From the IMG/VR virus record IMGVR_UViG_3300019776_000166, positions 1 through 41,967 of that record: 41,967 nt of DNA; one strand, 5' to 3'. Of the stretch, positions 24,353 through 31,070 are shown piece after piece. Source of the stretch: a virus. The translations under genes were made by a program, and so were the position numbers. The notes under the pieces are model-generated. The model was given only the letters and a program-made list of their open reading frames with translations. It had not been told where the DNA came from and did no database searches. The first letter of the stretch is position 1. Each line of letters opens with the position of its first letter.

Positions 24353-24685
24353 TTAGCCACCTAGTAATGAGCTTTTGCCCAAGGACAATGTATTGGGATC
24401 AATACCAGCAGGGCCAGTAAGCATCGTGCCCGACTGTCCACCTTTGGCTGATTGTTGATTGGCTGAAAGCAACGCGCCCGTATCTGGTGACTTGGCGTTG
24501 GCTTTATTGATTTGCTCAGTTTGTACTTTGGCCTGCTGATCTGCAATCGTTTTGGCTTGTGCCATAGCATCTTGTTGTGTTGCGTTTGCCTTAGCTGCGC
24601 TTTGTGATGCTGAATACGCGCTATAAGTCACAGCGGCCGCAGCCGCGAACCCCGCCCAAGCCACTGCTGATATACCGAAACTCAT
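24353..24685 (-). CDS. Small hydrophobic-helix head-module protein
   Basis: The 110-residue product has an N-terminal Ala-rich hydrophobic helix (ISAVAWAGFAAAAAVTYSAY), a polar coiled region (QQDAMAQAKTIADQQAKVQ) and a C-terminus SPDTGALLSANQQSAK followed by a Gly-rich LGG-type end. Residues SLGKSSLLGG resemble the STMLGL end of 23472-23990, which suggests a shared short C-terminal motif. It could be a minor internal protein that enters the membrane during ejection. The ATG overlaps the upstream stop (24682-24685). Confidence 0.6.
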   Translation of the reverse strand: MSFGISAVAWAGFAAAAAVTYSAYSASQSAAKANATQQDAMAQAKTIADQQAKVQTEQINKANAKSPDTGALLSANQQSAKGGQSGTMLTGPAGIDPNTLSLGKSSLLGG

Positions 24686-25200
24686 TGTGCTAACTCCTTG
24701 ATTTGTTGTTTTGCCTCGGCATAAGTGAGGCCATCGTGATTTGCCATAACTAATTTGGCTTCTGCCTCTTCTACTGTTTTGGCATCAGTGGCATGAAATG
24801 TGATCCAGATCGTGTCTTCATGGGCATAACCGATGCGCTTTGATCCTGGTGGGCATACCAATGTGGCAGGCGCTTTAACGCGCTTTACGCCATCTTCGGT
24901 ATAAACCGATATATCCCCTTGGCTGCATACATTGATATGCTCAAACAGATGCAATGCACCAGTGAGCATCGTGCCTTTAGGAATAAACATTTCCCTGGCG
25001 TACAAGCCATCAGCAAAGTAATGCTTTACTTGAAGTTCTACTTGCGGCAATCCCAGCAGCGCATTTTCAAATGACTGGATGCGCTCACGGCGATCTAATG
25101 CTGGAGCTGAAAAAGACTCGACCACCGCGCCCATTTCGGATTCAGTGTGGAGTTGATCGATACCAATATCGATTTGTACTTCTTCTTGTGCTACTTGCAT
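24682..25200 (-). CDS. Cupin-like phage protein
   Basis: The 172-residue protein has a beta-helical jelly-roll pattern from about residue 55 to 135: VKHYFADGLYAREMFIPKG, LHLFEHINVCSQGDISVYT, APATLVCPPGSKRIGYAHED and WITFHAT. The H-x-F-E-H and Y-A-H-E positions could supply metal ligands, but no specific enzyme family is clear. Similar cupin-like genes are found next to portal genes in podoviruses. It is the first gene after motif copy 1 and the last before the small portal-module genes. Role unknown. Confidence 0.65.
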   Translation of the reverse strand: MQVAQEEVQIDIGIDQLHTESEMGAVVESFSAPALDRRERIQSFENALLGLPQVELQVKHYFADGLYAREMFIPKGTMLTGALHLFEHINVCSQGDISVYTEDGVKRVKAPATLVCPPGSKRIGYAHEDTIWITFHATDAKTVEEAEAKLVMANHDGLTYAEAKQQIKELAQ

Positions 25201-25249
25201 TGTGCGGCCTCACAATTAATTAAGCCTATGCTAAGTATTTAGGGCGCTA

Positions 25250-25259
25250 GTACGCGCAC
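25250..25259 (-). promoter_or_regulatory. Late-region intergenic motif GTGCGCGTAC, copy 1
   Basis: The first G of the motif is the last base of the TAG stop of the small gene 25259-25435. The next start is 50 bases downstream (cupin-like gene). The following gap contains AATACTTAGCATAGGC and the palindrome TTAATTAA, AT-rich enough for a promoter, but no convincing sigma-70 pair at normal spacing is visible. Confidence 0.6.
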
Positions 25260-25435
25260 TACTGGCCTTCTGGCAGCTTATTCTTATCCTCATCCAGAAC
25301 ATCGGCCATTGCCCGCAGCGCAAATGAAATGGCTGCAAACATTTCTGGAATGTTTTTGCGTGGCTCACCACCTTCGGACACTTGCACAGTGCCGTTGTCC
25401 ATAAAGTCAAACTGCAATCTGTAAGAGGCGTTCAT
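25259..25435 (-). CDS. Small protein after terminase
   Basis: A 58-residue frame reads MNASYRLQFDFMDNGTVQVS then a helical stretch (EMFAAISFALRAMADVLDED) and ends LPEGQ. Its ATG (25433-25435) overlaps the terminase TGA as ATGA, typical of coupled phage genes. There is no recognisable family. The compact strand-helix layout and the position suggest a packaging- or head-associated helper. It was found by direct reading because it is short. Confidence 0.7.
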   Translation of the reverse strand: MNASYRLQFDFMDNGTVQVSEGGEPRKNIPEMFAAISFALRAMADVLDEDKNKLPEGQ

Positions 25436-26754
25436 CGTAGGTGTTCGTAGGGGTTAAATTCGCGTTTACGCTCATTCTGTTGGCGCGCTTTATCCATCAT
25501 GGATAGCTTGGCAACGGGTTGCGCAAAGGTTAGCGCCAGGGCATCACCTAAATCTGGTGAGGGTAAACCTCGCTTTTTAATATCGTCTTTAGGCTCTAGC
25601 TGCTTCCTGCCTGCGCTGTCATACCAATAAATTGGCGCGGCCAGATCTTGTTTCAGATCCACTAGATTGGGGATTGATCCACCCTGTTTAATCCAGCCAG
25701 CCAACTCGAACCACATTTCAGCGCGTTTGTTTAGATAGCCAGCGTCCATTGCTTTGCCACCAAAATGCACCTCAATCACATCGTAGCCCAGTTGACGCAG
25801 CCGATCGATGACGCCTGATCCATTACCCGCATCAATGAATACGGCATCTGGTTTCCAGGATTCAATCTTGGCAGCCACACGCGAGGCCAGATCCATGTTG
25901 TCAATCCCGCGATAGACTTCTGGTTCAAGCGCAGCCATGCCTTGTCTTGGGAAGATAACAGAGCGATCATCACCAAATCTGGCAGGATCAACTCCCAAAA
26001 TCTTGGCTGCATAATCCATTTCGCCAGGACGATATTCAGTATGGGCCGCTGTTTCGACATCAGCCAATGAGATTAACTGATCATCGCCTGCTGCCGTAAA
26101 GTCACAAAGGTATTCGCGAGAAAATGATGTTTCGCTCATGTCCCGCTTGAGTCGCTCTACCTCATCAGGATCAATTGAATGAGTGTCATAGACAGTGAAT
26201 TTTGCACTTGTCCAATCAGGTAATGTTTTGGCCTTGTAGTACAGCTCAGAGAATAAGTTGACCCCTTGTGGCGTCCCAATGAAGATGATCCAGCCCTTGC
26301 GATCGGATGTCGCTGGTTGAACCACATCCTGCCACACTTCGGGTTTTACCTGCGCTGTTTCGTCTATCACTCCACCATCAATCCGAAGGCCTCGGAGCGC
26401 TTCATAGTTATCAGCACCAAAGATACGAATGATCGCGCCATTGTGTTTGAATTTGACCGATAGCTCTGATTCATTGAACTCGACCATGTTGTGAATCCGC
26501 ATCGGCTCTAGTCTGGCCTTGAGGCGTGACCATGCAATCGCTTTGGCCTGCTTTAAGAACGGCGCTAAATAAATAAAGAATCCCAGCTCGAGCTTAAAGT
26601 CCACTGCCTTATCGATCAGCTCCATGATCGCAAACTCGGATTTACCCGCGCGGCGATGCAGTGCCAGGACATTAAAGCGCTTGCGCGTGATATGGCATTT
26701 ACGCTGCCAATCCCTTGGAAAGTAACCCAGTCCTAAACTGAACTCTTTACTCAC
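25432..26754 (-). CDS. terL: Terminase large subunit
   Basis: The 440-residue product has the packaging ATPase and nuclease of headful or cohesive-end terminases. ATPase: HRRAGKSEF (Walker A-like, residues 33-41) and GGVIDE (Walker B with D131 and catalytic E132), plus the coupling motif IIFIGTPQG at 156-164. Nuclease acidic residues: D256 in ILGVDPARFGDD, D308 in VFIDAGNGSG and D404 in PDLGDALALTF. It is preceded by a small terminase-like gene with 8 nt overlap. It would cut concatemers and pump DNA through the portal. Confidence 0.95.
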   Translation of the reverse strand: MSKEFSLGLGYFPRDWQRKCHITRKRFNVLALHRRAGKSEFAIMELIDKAVDFKLELGFFIYLAPFLKQAKAIAWSRLKARLEPMRIHNMVEFNESELSVKFKHNGAIIRIFGADNYEALRGLRIDGGVIDETAQVKPEVWQDVVQPATSDRKGWIIFIGTPQGVNLFSELYYKAKTLPDWTSAKFTVYDTHSIDPDEVERLKRDMSETSFSREYLCDFTAAGDDQLISLADVETAAHTEYRPGEMDYAAKILGVDPARFGDDRSVIFPRQGMAALEPEVYRGIDNMDLASRVAAKIESWKPDAVFIDAGNGSGVIDRLRQLGYDVIEVHFGGKAMDAGYLNKRAEMWFELAGWIKQGGSIPNLVDLKQDLAAPIYWYDSAGRKQLEPKDDIKKRGLPSPDLGDALALTFAQPVAKLSMMDKARQQNERKREFNPYEHLR

Positions 26755-27031
26755 GCGGCACTCCTGTTACAACATTAACGATCAGGTTGCCTTCTAGGTT
26801 GCCCTTCAATTCAGTAGGCAATACCTTACCAATGAGCGATAAGAAGGCCGTAGGATTATCTTCAGCCTGGCGTTGCAGATAGTCTTGACCACCAGCGCCA
26901 TCTAACGCGCCCAAAATCATTTCTTTAAGGGCTTTCGTATTCTTATTGATAGCGCCCTTTGGCCTACCTTTGCCTGCTGCTGGTGGCTTTCTTTTGCCAC
27001 TATCCTTCACTATTTTAGTGTCCACCATCAT
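26747..27031 (-). CDS. Putative terminase small subunit
   Basis: The 94-residue basic N-terminus (KRKPPAAGKGRPKGAINKNT) is followed by KALKEMILGALDGAGGQDYL and AFLSLIGKVLPTEL. Proteins with this GRPKGAxNKxTK / IGKVLP pattern commonly lie just before TerL in podoviruses and are treated as DNA-binding small terminase subunits. The size is short for a classical TerS with HTH, oligomerisation and C-terminal domains, so this is an assignment by pattern and position. GGAG is located upstream of the double ATG. Confidence 0.65.
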   Translation of the reverse strand: MMVDTKIVKDSGKRKPPAAGKGRPKGAINKNTKALKEMILGALDGAGGQDYLQRQAEDNPTAFLSLIGKVLPTELKGNLEGNLIVNVVTGVPRE

Positions 27032-27278
27032 CTAGCTCCAGCTCTAAAGTCTTAAATCCAAATGGGGTACTGACATACCTTCTGTACTGGCAGATCCCAG
27101 CAATACAGGATTTCGTTACGCTATACATCGCGGCTAGTTGCGCATAGGTCAAACCAAAGTCTTCACGCAAATCGCGAATCCGATCGACTTGCTCATTGTT
27201 TAATCGGGCATTGGGATGATCCTCACCAATGCGCTCTCCTGTTTCCCCTACTGCGACCACCAGTTTCTTTTTAGCCAC
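27015..27278 (-). CDS. Small HTH protein between NinG and terminase
   Basis: The 87-residue product contains a predicted helix-turn-helix at about residues 28-62 (LNNEQVDRIRDLREDFGLTY, then AQLAAMYSVTKSCIAGI), of the kind seen in the DNA-binding tail of homing endonucleases and in small phage regulators. It has no nuclease motif. The start is GTG (27276-27278) with AAGGGGG upstream, overlapping the NinG end by 8 nt. It occupies the place where lambdoid phages have a late regulator, so it may control late transcription; that is inference only. Confidence 0.65.
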   Translation of the reverse strand: MAKKKLVVAVGETGERIGEDHPNARLNNEQVDRIRDLREDFGLTYAQLAAMYSVTKSCIAGICQYRRYVSTPFGFKTLELELDDGGH

Positions 27279-27819
27279 GATGACCCCCTTTCAATTCCTT
27301 CAGTTTTTGTTTGTAATGCGCTTTCAATTCAATGAGTTCTGGCACAGTCCATTTTTTTACTGATTGATCAGCCTCTAGTTCCTCGACTTGATCTAATCCA
27401 ATACGGCGTATCAAGCCAATTCGGTAATCGACTGCCCTACCCGCGCCCCATCGGTTGCATTGCTTTCGTTGTCCATGTGCGTTGCGCTCATCAAATCGTA
27501 GGTGTGGAGCGCTGCCGACAGATCGGTAGTGTCCACAGTCGTAAGCACCGCCAACATCGCCCGAAGATAAGAATTGATTGCAGCAAATACATAGCTCATG
27601 CTTATCCCTTTCGCGGATATAGGCGTTAAAAGCCACTTGCACTTCTTTGATGTAATCTCTGGCCGTCTTGAGCGCAGCTTTACGCTCCTGTATGACTTTC
27701 TTTTCTTTTTGCTTTTGTACCTTGGGTACTTTAATCGCACATTTAGGGGAGCAAACTACCTGGCCCATGCGCTGTTTGGTAAATTCTTTTTGGCAGATTG
27801 AGCAGTTGGATAACTTCAA
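27271..27819 (-). CDS. ninG: NinG-family protein (Rap-like recombination nuclease family)
   Basis: The 182-residue product has an N-terminal zinc-binding module (LSNCSICQKEF, VCSPKC), a Lys-rich helix and a C-terminal region with CICCNQF, YDCGHYRSVGSAPHLRFDER and NAHGQRKQCNRW, the signature of lambda NinG/Rap. Rap is a structure-specific endonuclease assisting Red recombination. The start is TTG at 27817-27819, overlapping the NinB TGA as TTGA and preceded by AAGGAT; an in-frame ATG further upstream would overlap NinB by 55 nt and add residues without family resemblance. Confidence 0.85.
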   Translation of the reverse strand: MKLSNCSICQKEFTKQRMGQVVCSPKCAIKVPKVQKQKEKKVIQERKAALKTARDYIKEVQVAFNAYIRERDKHELCICCNQFLSSGDVGGAYDCGHYRSVGSAPHLRFDERNAHGQRKQCNRWGAGRAVDYRIGLIRRIGLDQVEELEADQSVKKWTVPELIELKAHYKQKLKELKGGHRG

Positions 27820-28241
27820 TCCATATCCTTCCACTCGATGCCGTTTTCTGATCCCCAGGCATATAGCCACTCAATAAACTCTGCTCCATCGGCCTTACTA
27901 AATCTTCTGGATTGAATCCCGACTTGTACAACTCCTGAGTTATCCAGATTCGGAATAATTGATCCAGCAGTACGGCCTGTTTCTCTGGCAAATCGATCTA
28001 GCAAAAGTCTTTTCCAATCATCGGCTAACCAGCGCGAACCCAAATGCTCTGCCTGCTCTGCAATATCGTTAATCATCGCGTGATACTTCTCTTCTTGCTC
28101 CCGTGTCTTGGACATAGGTTTGACTTCCAAGATGAGCTTGTGCCCTGCCGATGTCAGGTTCTTGGCGTATTCCCAAGCCTGCTTTACGCACTGATGCGCT
28201 TGGCTAGGGTTGTAAAGAGAAAGAGTTAACTTCTCGCTCAC
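27816..28241 (-). CDS. ninB: NinB-family recombination protein (Orf-like)
   Basis: From the GTG at 28239-28241 the protein has 141 residues (SEKLTLSLYNPSQAHQCVKQ at the start, close to the 146 of lambda NinB/Orf). Conserved stretches include SKTREQEEKYHAMINDIAEQ, GSRWLADDWKRLLLDRF, IIPNLDNSGVVQVGIQSRR and EFIEWLYAWGSENGIEW. AAAGGA lies six bases before the GTG, so the longer open frame to 28304 is not used. Orf proteins bind single-stranded DNA and mediate RecF-type loading in lambda recombination. It overlaps the preceding small gene by 38 nt. Confidence 0.85.
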   Translation of the reverse strand: MSEKLTLSLYNPSQAHQCVKQAWEYAKNLTSAGHKLILEVKPMSKTREQEEKYHAMINDIAEQAEHLGSRWLADDWKRLLLDRFARETGRTAGSIIPNLDNSGVVQVGIQSRRFSKADGAEFIEWLYAWGSENGIEWKDMD

Positions 28242-28458
28242 TCTGTTCCTTTCGGATACCAGCCAGGATAGATTCCCTGGATGGAGCATTGCGGCTTCTG
28301 GCAATCGCCGCCAACATTGCTTCCTGATGGAGTCGCGACGGCCTCGCGGACTTTACCAGTCGAATTGCACAAGATAGACACGCCAGTACATACATACCCG
28401 ACAAAGGGGATGGGGATGCCGTGTTTGCAAGCTGGGTGGCACATGAGTCGCATATCAA
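28204..28458 (-). CDS. Small CxxC zinc-finger-like protein
   Basis: The 84-residue product has CDSC (residues 3-6) and CLSC (27-30), a plausible four-cysteine zinc site, then a helical part with SRLHQEAMLAAIARSRNAPS. It begins with TTG (28456-28458), which overlaps the replication gene TGA as TTGA and has AAAGG at seven-base spacing. No family is recognised. Position between replication and NinB suggests an accessory replication or recombination factor. Confidence 0.65.
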   Translation of the reverse strand: MICDSCATQLANTASPSPLSGMYVLACLSCAIRLVKSARPSRLHQEAMLAAIARSRNAPSRESILAGIRKEQSEREVNSFSLQP

Positions 28459-29279
28459 GCCGCTACCTTTCTTTGTTCTCTACGATCAACGATAAATTTG
28501 CGCATTTCAAAATACGAATTGAATCTGGCCTTGGATGGATCACCACCACACTCCACGCGATAGGCGTGTTCGATTTGCGCATCTGTACCCAACGGCAACT
28601 CTTTTGGCTGGGTTTGCGACTCCAATGGCGTCCAATCGGATAGGTAATGCTCATCTGGGCCAAAGAATGTCGCGGGTTGTTTGATAAATTGCGGATCAAT
28701 GCCCGATGCTTTGCAAAAATCGGCATAGCGCTTTACCCCTTGCAGCATCTTTTGTGGATCAGCTCCAGCTCTTAGCCTTGCTTTCCATGCTTTCAATGAA
28801 CCCTGCTTGCTTGCTCCTGGGCGCTTTGGATAAGAAGTCCATGCTTCTTCAAAAACAAGATCAACAGAAGGCGCAGCCTTCATAGGTTTTATATGGTTAT
28901 TGGTTATTGGTTCTTGGTTCTTGGTTACGATGTGATTCGGTTCTGATTTCAGTTCTGATTTCAGAGCTGTTATCTTTTCTGATTTGATTCTGTTTGCGTT
29001 ACGAGCTGAATCTGCTTTAGATCTGTACTTCTCTATTTCCAGATCTGCTCTGGTGCTATGCCAGAGGCCATCTTCACCCTTCACAAAAAACTCATCGAGC
29101 AAAACCGATACGATCTCTGGCGTACTTTTTACCTTGCGTGCGACATATTCCGCGCTAGAAAAGGCCTGCTCTGTTTGGTAATACAGATCCATCATCCTTC
29201 TGTAAGCCAAGTCTTCAGCATCGCTTAGATGGCTGGTATGGCTGATGTAATCGCCGATGTGAAATGGGTAGAAATTCAT
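28455..29279 (-). CDS. DUF1376 replication-initiation protein
   Basis: The 274-residue protein starts with the DUF1376 pattern (FYPFHIGDYISHTSHLSDAE, then AYRRMMDLYYQTEQ; also LLDEFFVKGEDGLWHS), found in YdaU-like proteins encoded at the position of lambda O. The middle is a Lys/Ser/Asn-rich linker and residues 150-200 hold a second helical block (EEAWTSYPKRPGASKQGSLK). No helicase or primase gene accompanies it, so host DnaB and DnaC are probably recruited. The replication origin may be within this gene, as in lambda, but no iterons are evident by eye. Confidence 0.75.
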   Translation of the reverse strand: MNFYPFHIGDYISHTSHLSDAEDLAYRRMMDLYYQTEQAFSSAEYVARKVKSTPEIVSVLLDEFFVKGEDGLWHSTRADLEIEKYRSKADSARNANRIKSEKITALKSELKSEPNHIVTKNQEPITNNHIKPMKAAPSVDLVFEEAWTSYPKRPGASKQGSLKAWKARLRAGADPQKMLQGVKRYADFCKASGIDPQFIKQPATFFGPDEHYLSDWTPLESQTQPKELPLGTDAQIEHAYRVECGGDPSKARFNSYFEMRKFIVDRREQRKVAA

Positions 29280-29572
29280 TGAAATAAAACGCCTTGAGGA
29301 TTAGATGGTGGAATCTGTAATAGCTCTGCAAACTTATTGCTCTCGGGGTTCTTCTGCTCCCCTACTACTAGCAACGCCTTCTTTGCCACCAGGGAATTGC
29401 AGCGGCCACAAGTCGGACCATCACGCCAGCCAAGCTCATCGGCAATCTGGCGGCGGGTTCTGGCTTTGCCATCATTCATCACGGCCATGACTTCCATTTC
29501 TGTGCCCGTCAAAGCTGCCGTTGATAGGCTGCGATACGCACTTAAACTGGTTTGGGATACTTGGGTTCTCAT
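29276..29572 (-). CDS. Winged-helix DNA-binding protein
   Basis: The 98-residue product has a helix-turn-helix-like core (LTGTEMEVMAVMNDGKARTR, then RQIADELGWRDGPTCGRCNSL) followed by a wing-like strand with KKALLVVGEQ. Such small winged-helix proteins occur between the CII-type gene and the replication gene in Burkholderiales prophages. Target and function are unknown; it could regulate early genes or assist replication. The ATG overlaps the CII-like stop as ATGA. Confidence 0.65.
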   Translation of the reverse strand: MRTQVSQTSLSAYRSLSTAALTGTEMEVMAVMNDGKARTRRQIADELGWRDGPTCGRCNSLVAKKALLVVGEQKNPESNKFAELLQIPPSNPQGVLFQ

Positions 29573-29880
29573 TGCTCGCTCTCCAATAAAAGGTGTTCTA
29601 GACTGTCTGGCCTAGTCATGGCTGCTTCAAATAAAGTGCAAAAAGCTCTCATCCGATCTGGATCAATCGAGCGATAGTTAATTGGTACGACTTTCAAATC
29701 GAGGGCAGCCAAAACTTTTGAAAAGGTTTCTAGGCTGCCGTCTTTTAAGCGACTAATCGTGGATTCGCTTGTGCCAATCGAGGCTGCGATTGCAGATTGG
29801 CCATGTTCTGCAAGAGCGTGCAAGACAAGACGCTCGATCTTGCGTGACAACTCAAGCTGAATAGGAGATAGTTCAGTCAT
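29569..29880 (-). CDS. CII-like transcriptional regulator
   Basis: The 103-residue protein carries a CII-type HTH: VLHALAEHGQSAIAASIGTS, then ESTISRLKDGSLETFSKVLA and LDLKVVPIN, matching the layout of lambda CII (HTH followed by F-S-K-x-L-A-x-L-x-x-x-V). It comes second after the Cro-like gene, as CII does. CII activates repressor and integrase promoters in the lysogenic choice; the target sites (TTGC repeats) were not located here. RBS is GAGGAAG six bases before the ATG. Confidence 0.75.
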   Translation of the reverse strand: MTELSPIQLELSRKIERLVLHALAEHGQSAIAASIGTSESTISRLKDGSLETFSKVLAALDLKVVPINYRSIDPDRMRAFCTLFEAAMTRPDSLEHLLLESEQ

Positions 29881-30112
29881 GGATAACTTCCTCTACCAAC
29901 TCTGGCCAAATTTGCTCCCAATCCGAGGAACGCAAATCTTTCCTGCTTACCAGGCCAGAAGTAGCTTTTTCAATCTCGATACATCTGCCTGGGGAAATAG
30001 GACAAGTCCCAGCGGAGATTTGTGACAAATACGAGATTGAAATACCAAGCTGATTAGCTAACTTTGTAGCGCTACCGCGCCCTTGTTGCGACAAGTAATT
30101 TTTTAAGTTCAT
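29873..30112 (-). CDS. Cro-like HTH regulator
   Basis: The 79-residue product (LKNYLSQQGRGSATKLANQL, then GISISYLSQISAGTCPISPG) has a clear HTH of the Cro/YdaS type and an acidic C-terminus. It is the first gene on the rightward-like early transcript, divergent from the repressor. The promoter -10 lies only seven bases before the ATG, so the message is probably leaderless; there is no Shine-Dalgarno before the start. Some homologues are named antitoxin YdaS, but a lambda-type Cro role fits this setting better. Confidence 0.8.
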   Translation of the reverse strand: MNLKNYLSQQGRGSATKLANQLGISISYLSQISAGTCPISPGRCIEIEKATSGLVSRKDLRSSDWEQIWPELVEEVIHD

Positions 30113-30118
30113 GCGAAA

Positions 30119-30147
30119 AGTTTAATGAACACTTAACCAAAAGTCAA
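30119..30147 (-). promoter_or_regulatory. Early promoter for the Cro/CII/replication operon (PR-like)
   Basis: On the minus strand, TTGACT (30142-30147) and TAAACT (30119-30124) are separated by 17 bases, a sound sigma-70 layout. The expected start of transcription is at or next to the A of the Cro-like ATG (30112). A repressor-operator-like element (30122-30136) covers the spacer and part of the -10. Confidence 0.75.
30122..30136 (-). promoter_or_regulatory. Operator-like site O-A
   Basis: The minus strand reads TTAAGTGTTCATTAA, matching the other two sites in the pattern TNAAGTGTTYRYTWR. The core AAGTGTT is exact in all three. Location inside the PR-like promoter suits repression by the CI/LexA-type or the Cro-like protein. 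Confidence 0.65.
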
Positions 30148-30158
30148 GTGTTTGCTTG
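30144..30158 (+). promoter_or_regulatory. Operator-like site O-B
   Basis: TCAAGTGTTTGCTTG on the plus strand. It covers part of the PR-like -35 and lies in the upstream region of the repressor gene. With O-A it makes the inverted repeat AACACTT (30128-30134) / AAGTGTT (30146-30152), whose centres are 18 bases apart. Confidence 0.65.
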
Positions 30159-30186
30159 TTAAGCATTTACTCAATAACCTCAAACT

Positions 30187-30825
30187 ATGAATATTTCGGA
30201 AAACAGAAGAATTAAATTAAAAGAATGGTTCTCTTCTCGGTCTATACCAGAAGGAGAAAAGAGCTATATTTCACAACTCATTAATGGCAAAGCATCATTT
30301 GGTGAGAAAGCCGCCAGAAGACTGGAGGCAACTTACTGTATGCCAACAGGTTTTTTAGATAGCCAAAATGCTGCTGCGGAAGAAATTAATCTTGAAGGCA
30401 ACCCAGACTTCCCCGCTATTAAAAAAGTAAATTTAAGGGTATCGGCGGGTATCACTGGGTTTGGGGTTGAACCATGTACGGGTGAAGATTCTTTGATTGT
30501 CTTTAGGTCTGACTGGTATCAATCTCGCAAACTCAAACCAGAAAATCTGCTGGCACTCAAAGTATCTGGTCTGAGTATGGAGCCAAATCTTTATGATGGT
30601 GATGTCGTTGTAATGAACACGGCAGATACGAATCTAAAAGATGGAGAAGTCTTTGTTTTTAATTTAGATGGAGAAGTTGTAATCAAGAGGGCTGTCAGGG
30701 ATGGCGGTAGCTGGTGGCTTGATTCAGACAATCCTGACAAAACTAGGTTTACACGAAAGGCCTGCCCTGATGGGATCTGTATTCCACTGGGAAAAGTTAT
30801 TCATCGACAAACAGAACGCATTTAA
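30187..30825 (+). CDS. CI/LexA-type phage repressor (S24 autoprotease)
   Basis: The 212-residue protein has an N-terminal HTH (about residues 5-50: EKSYISQLINGKASFGEKAA) and a C-terminal S24 peptidase domain. The catalytic dyad is S130 (VSGLSMEPNL) and K167 (EVVIKRAV), 37 residues apart as in LexA and CI. VSAGITG (A87-G88) is the probable self-cleavage site, so RecA-dependent induction by DNA damage is expected. There is no Shine-Dalgarno before the ATG, so the message may be leaderless, as lambda cI is from PRM. It would hold the prophage silent by binding the operator-like sites. Confidence 0.92.
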   Translation: MNISENRRIKLKEWFSSRSIPEGEKSYISQLINGKASFGEKAARRLEATYCMPTGFLDSQNAAAEEINLEGNPDFPAIKKVNLRVSAGITGFGVEPCTGEDSLIVFRSDWYQSRKLKPENLLALKVSGLSMEPNLYDGDVVVMNTADTNLKDGEVFVFNLDGEVVIKRAVRDGGSWWLDSDNPDKTRFTRKACPDGICIPLGKVIHRQTERI

Positions 30826-30843
30826 TACAAAGGGAAACGCCAA

Positions 30844-31059
30844 ATGGAAATGATCACCTCTTTTCTTCCGCTGATGATATTGCAAAGTTTTTATACCATA
30901 TTTACATACAAGGTCGCAGAAAAAACCAATAACAGTAAGCTGCTGTATGTCTTTTTGACATTGATTCCAGGTGTGGGATCGGTTTTTTTCTTCATTCAGA
31001 TTCTTAGCTCCATCATCTATTGCCTGGATAAAATTCAAAGAATTGAACAATCCAAATAA
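30844..31059 (+). CDS. Small membrane protein downstream of the repressor
   Basis: The 71-residue product has two transmembrane segments (about ITSFLPLMILQSFYTIFTY and LLYVFLTLIPGVGSVFFFIQ) with a short positively charged linker. It has an AAGGG site upstream and ends just before a strong terminator. In lambda, the same place holds rexA/rexB, expressed with cI in lysogens, so a superinfection-exclusion or lysogen-maintenance function is an attractive guess. No family is recognised. Confidence 0.7.
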   Translation: MEMITSFLPLMILQSFYTIFTYKVAEKTNNSKLLYVFLTLIPGVGSVFFFIQILSSIIYCLDKIQRIEQSK

Positions 31060-31070
31060 ATAATTTTTTA

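Noticed and set aside
27816-28304. NinB starting at the upstream ATG (28304)
   Set aside because: The extra 21 residues overlap the preceding gene by 101 nt and do not resemble NinB; the GTG at 28241 has a well-placed AAAGGA.
28861-28980. CRISPR-like or iteron-like short repeats within the replication gene (TTGGTTATTGGTT, TTCTGATTTCAG)
   Set aside because: The repeats are short, unevenly spaced and follow the Asn/Lys/Ser-rich linker codons; too weak to call an origin, although an origin inside this gene remains possible.
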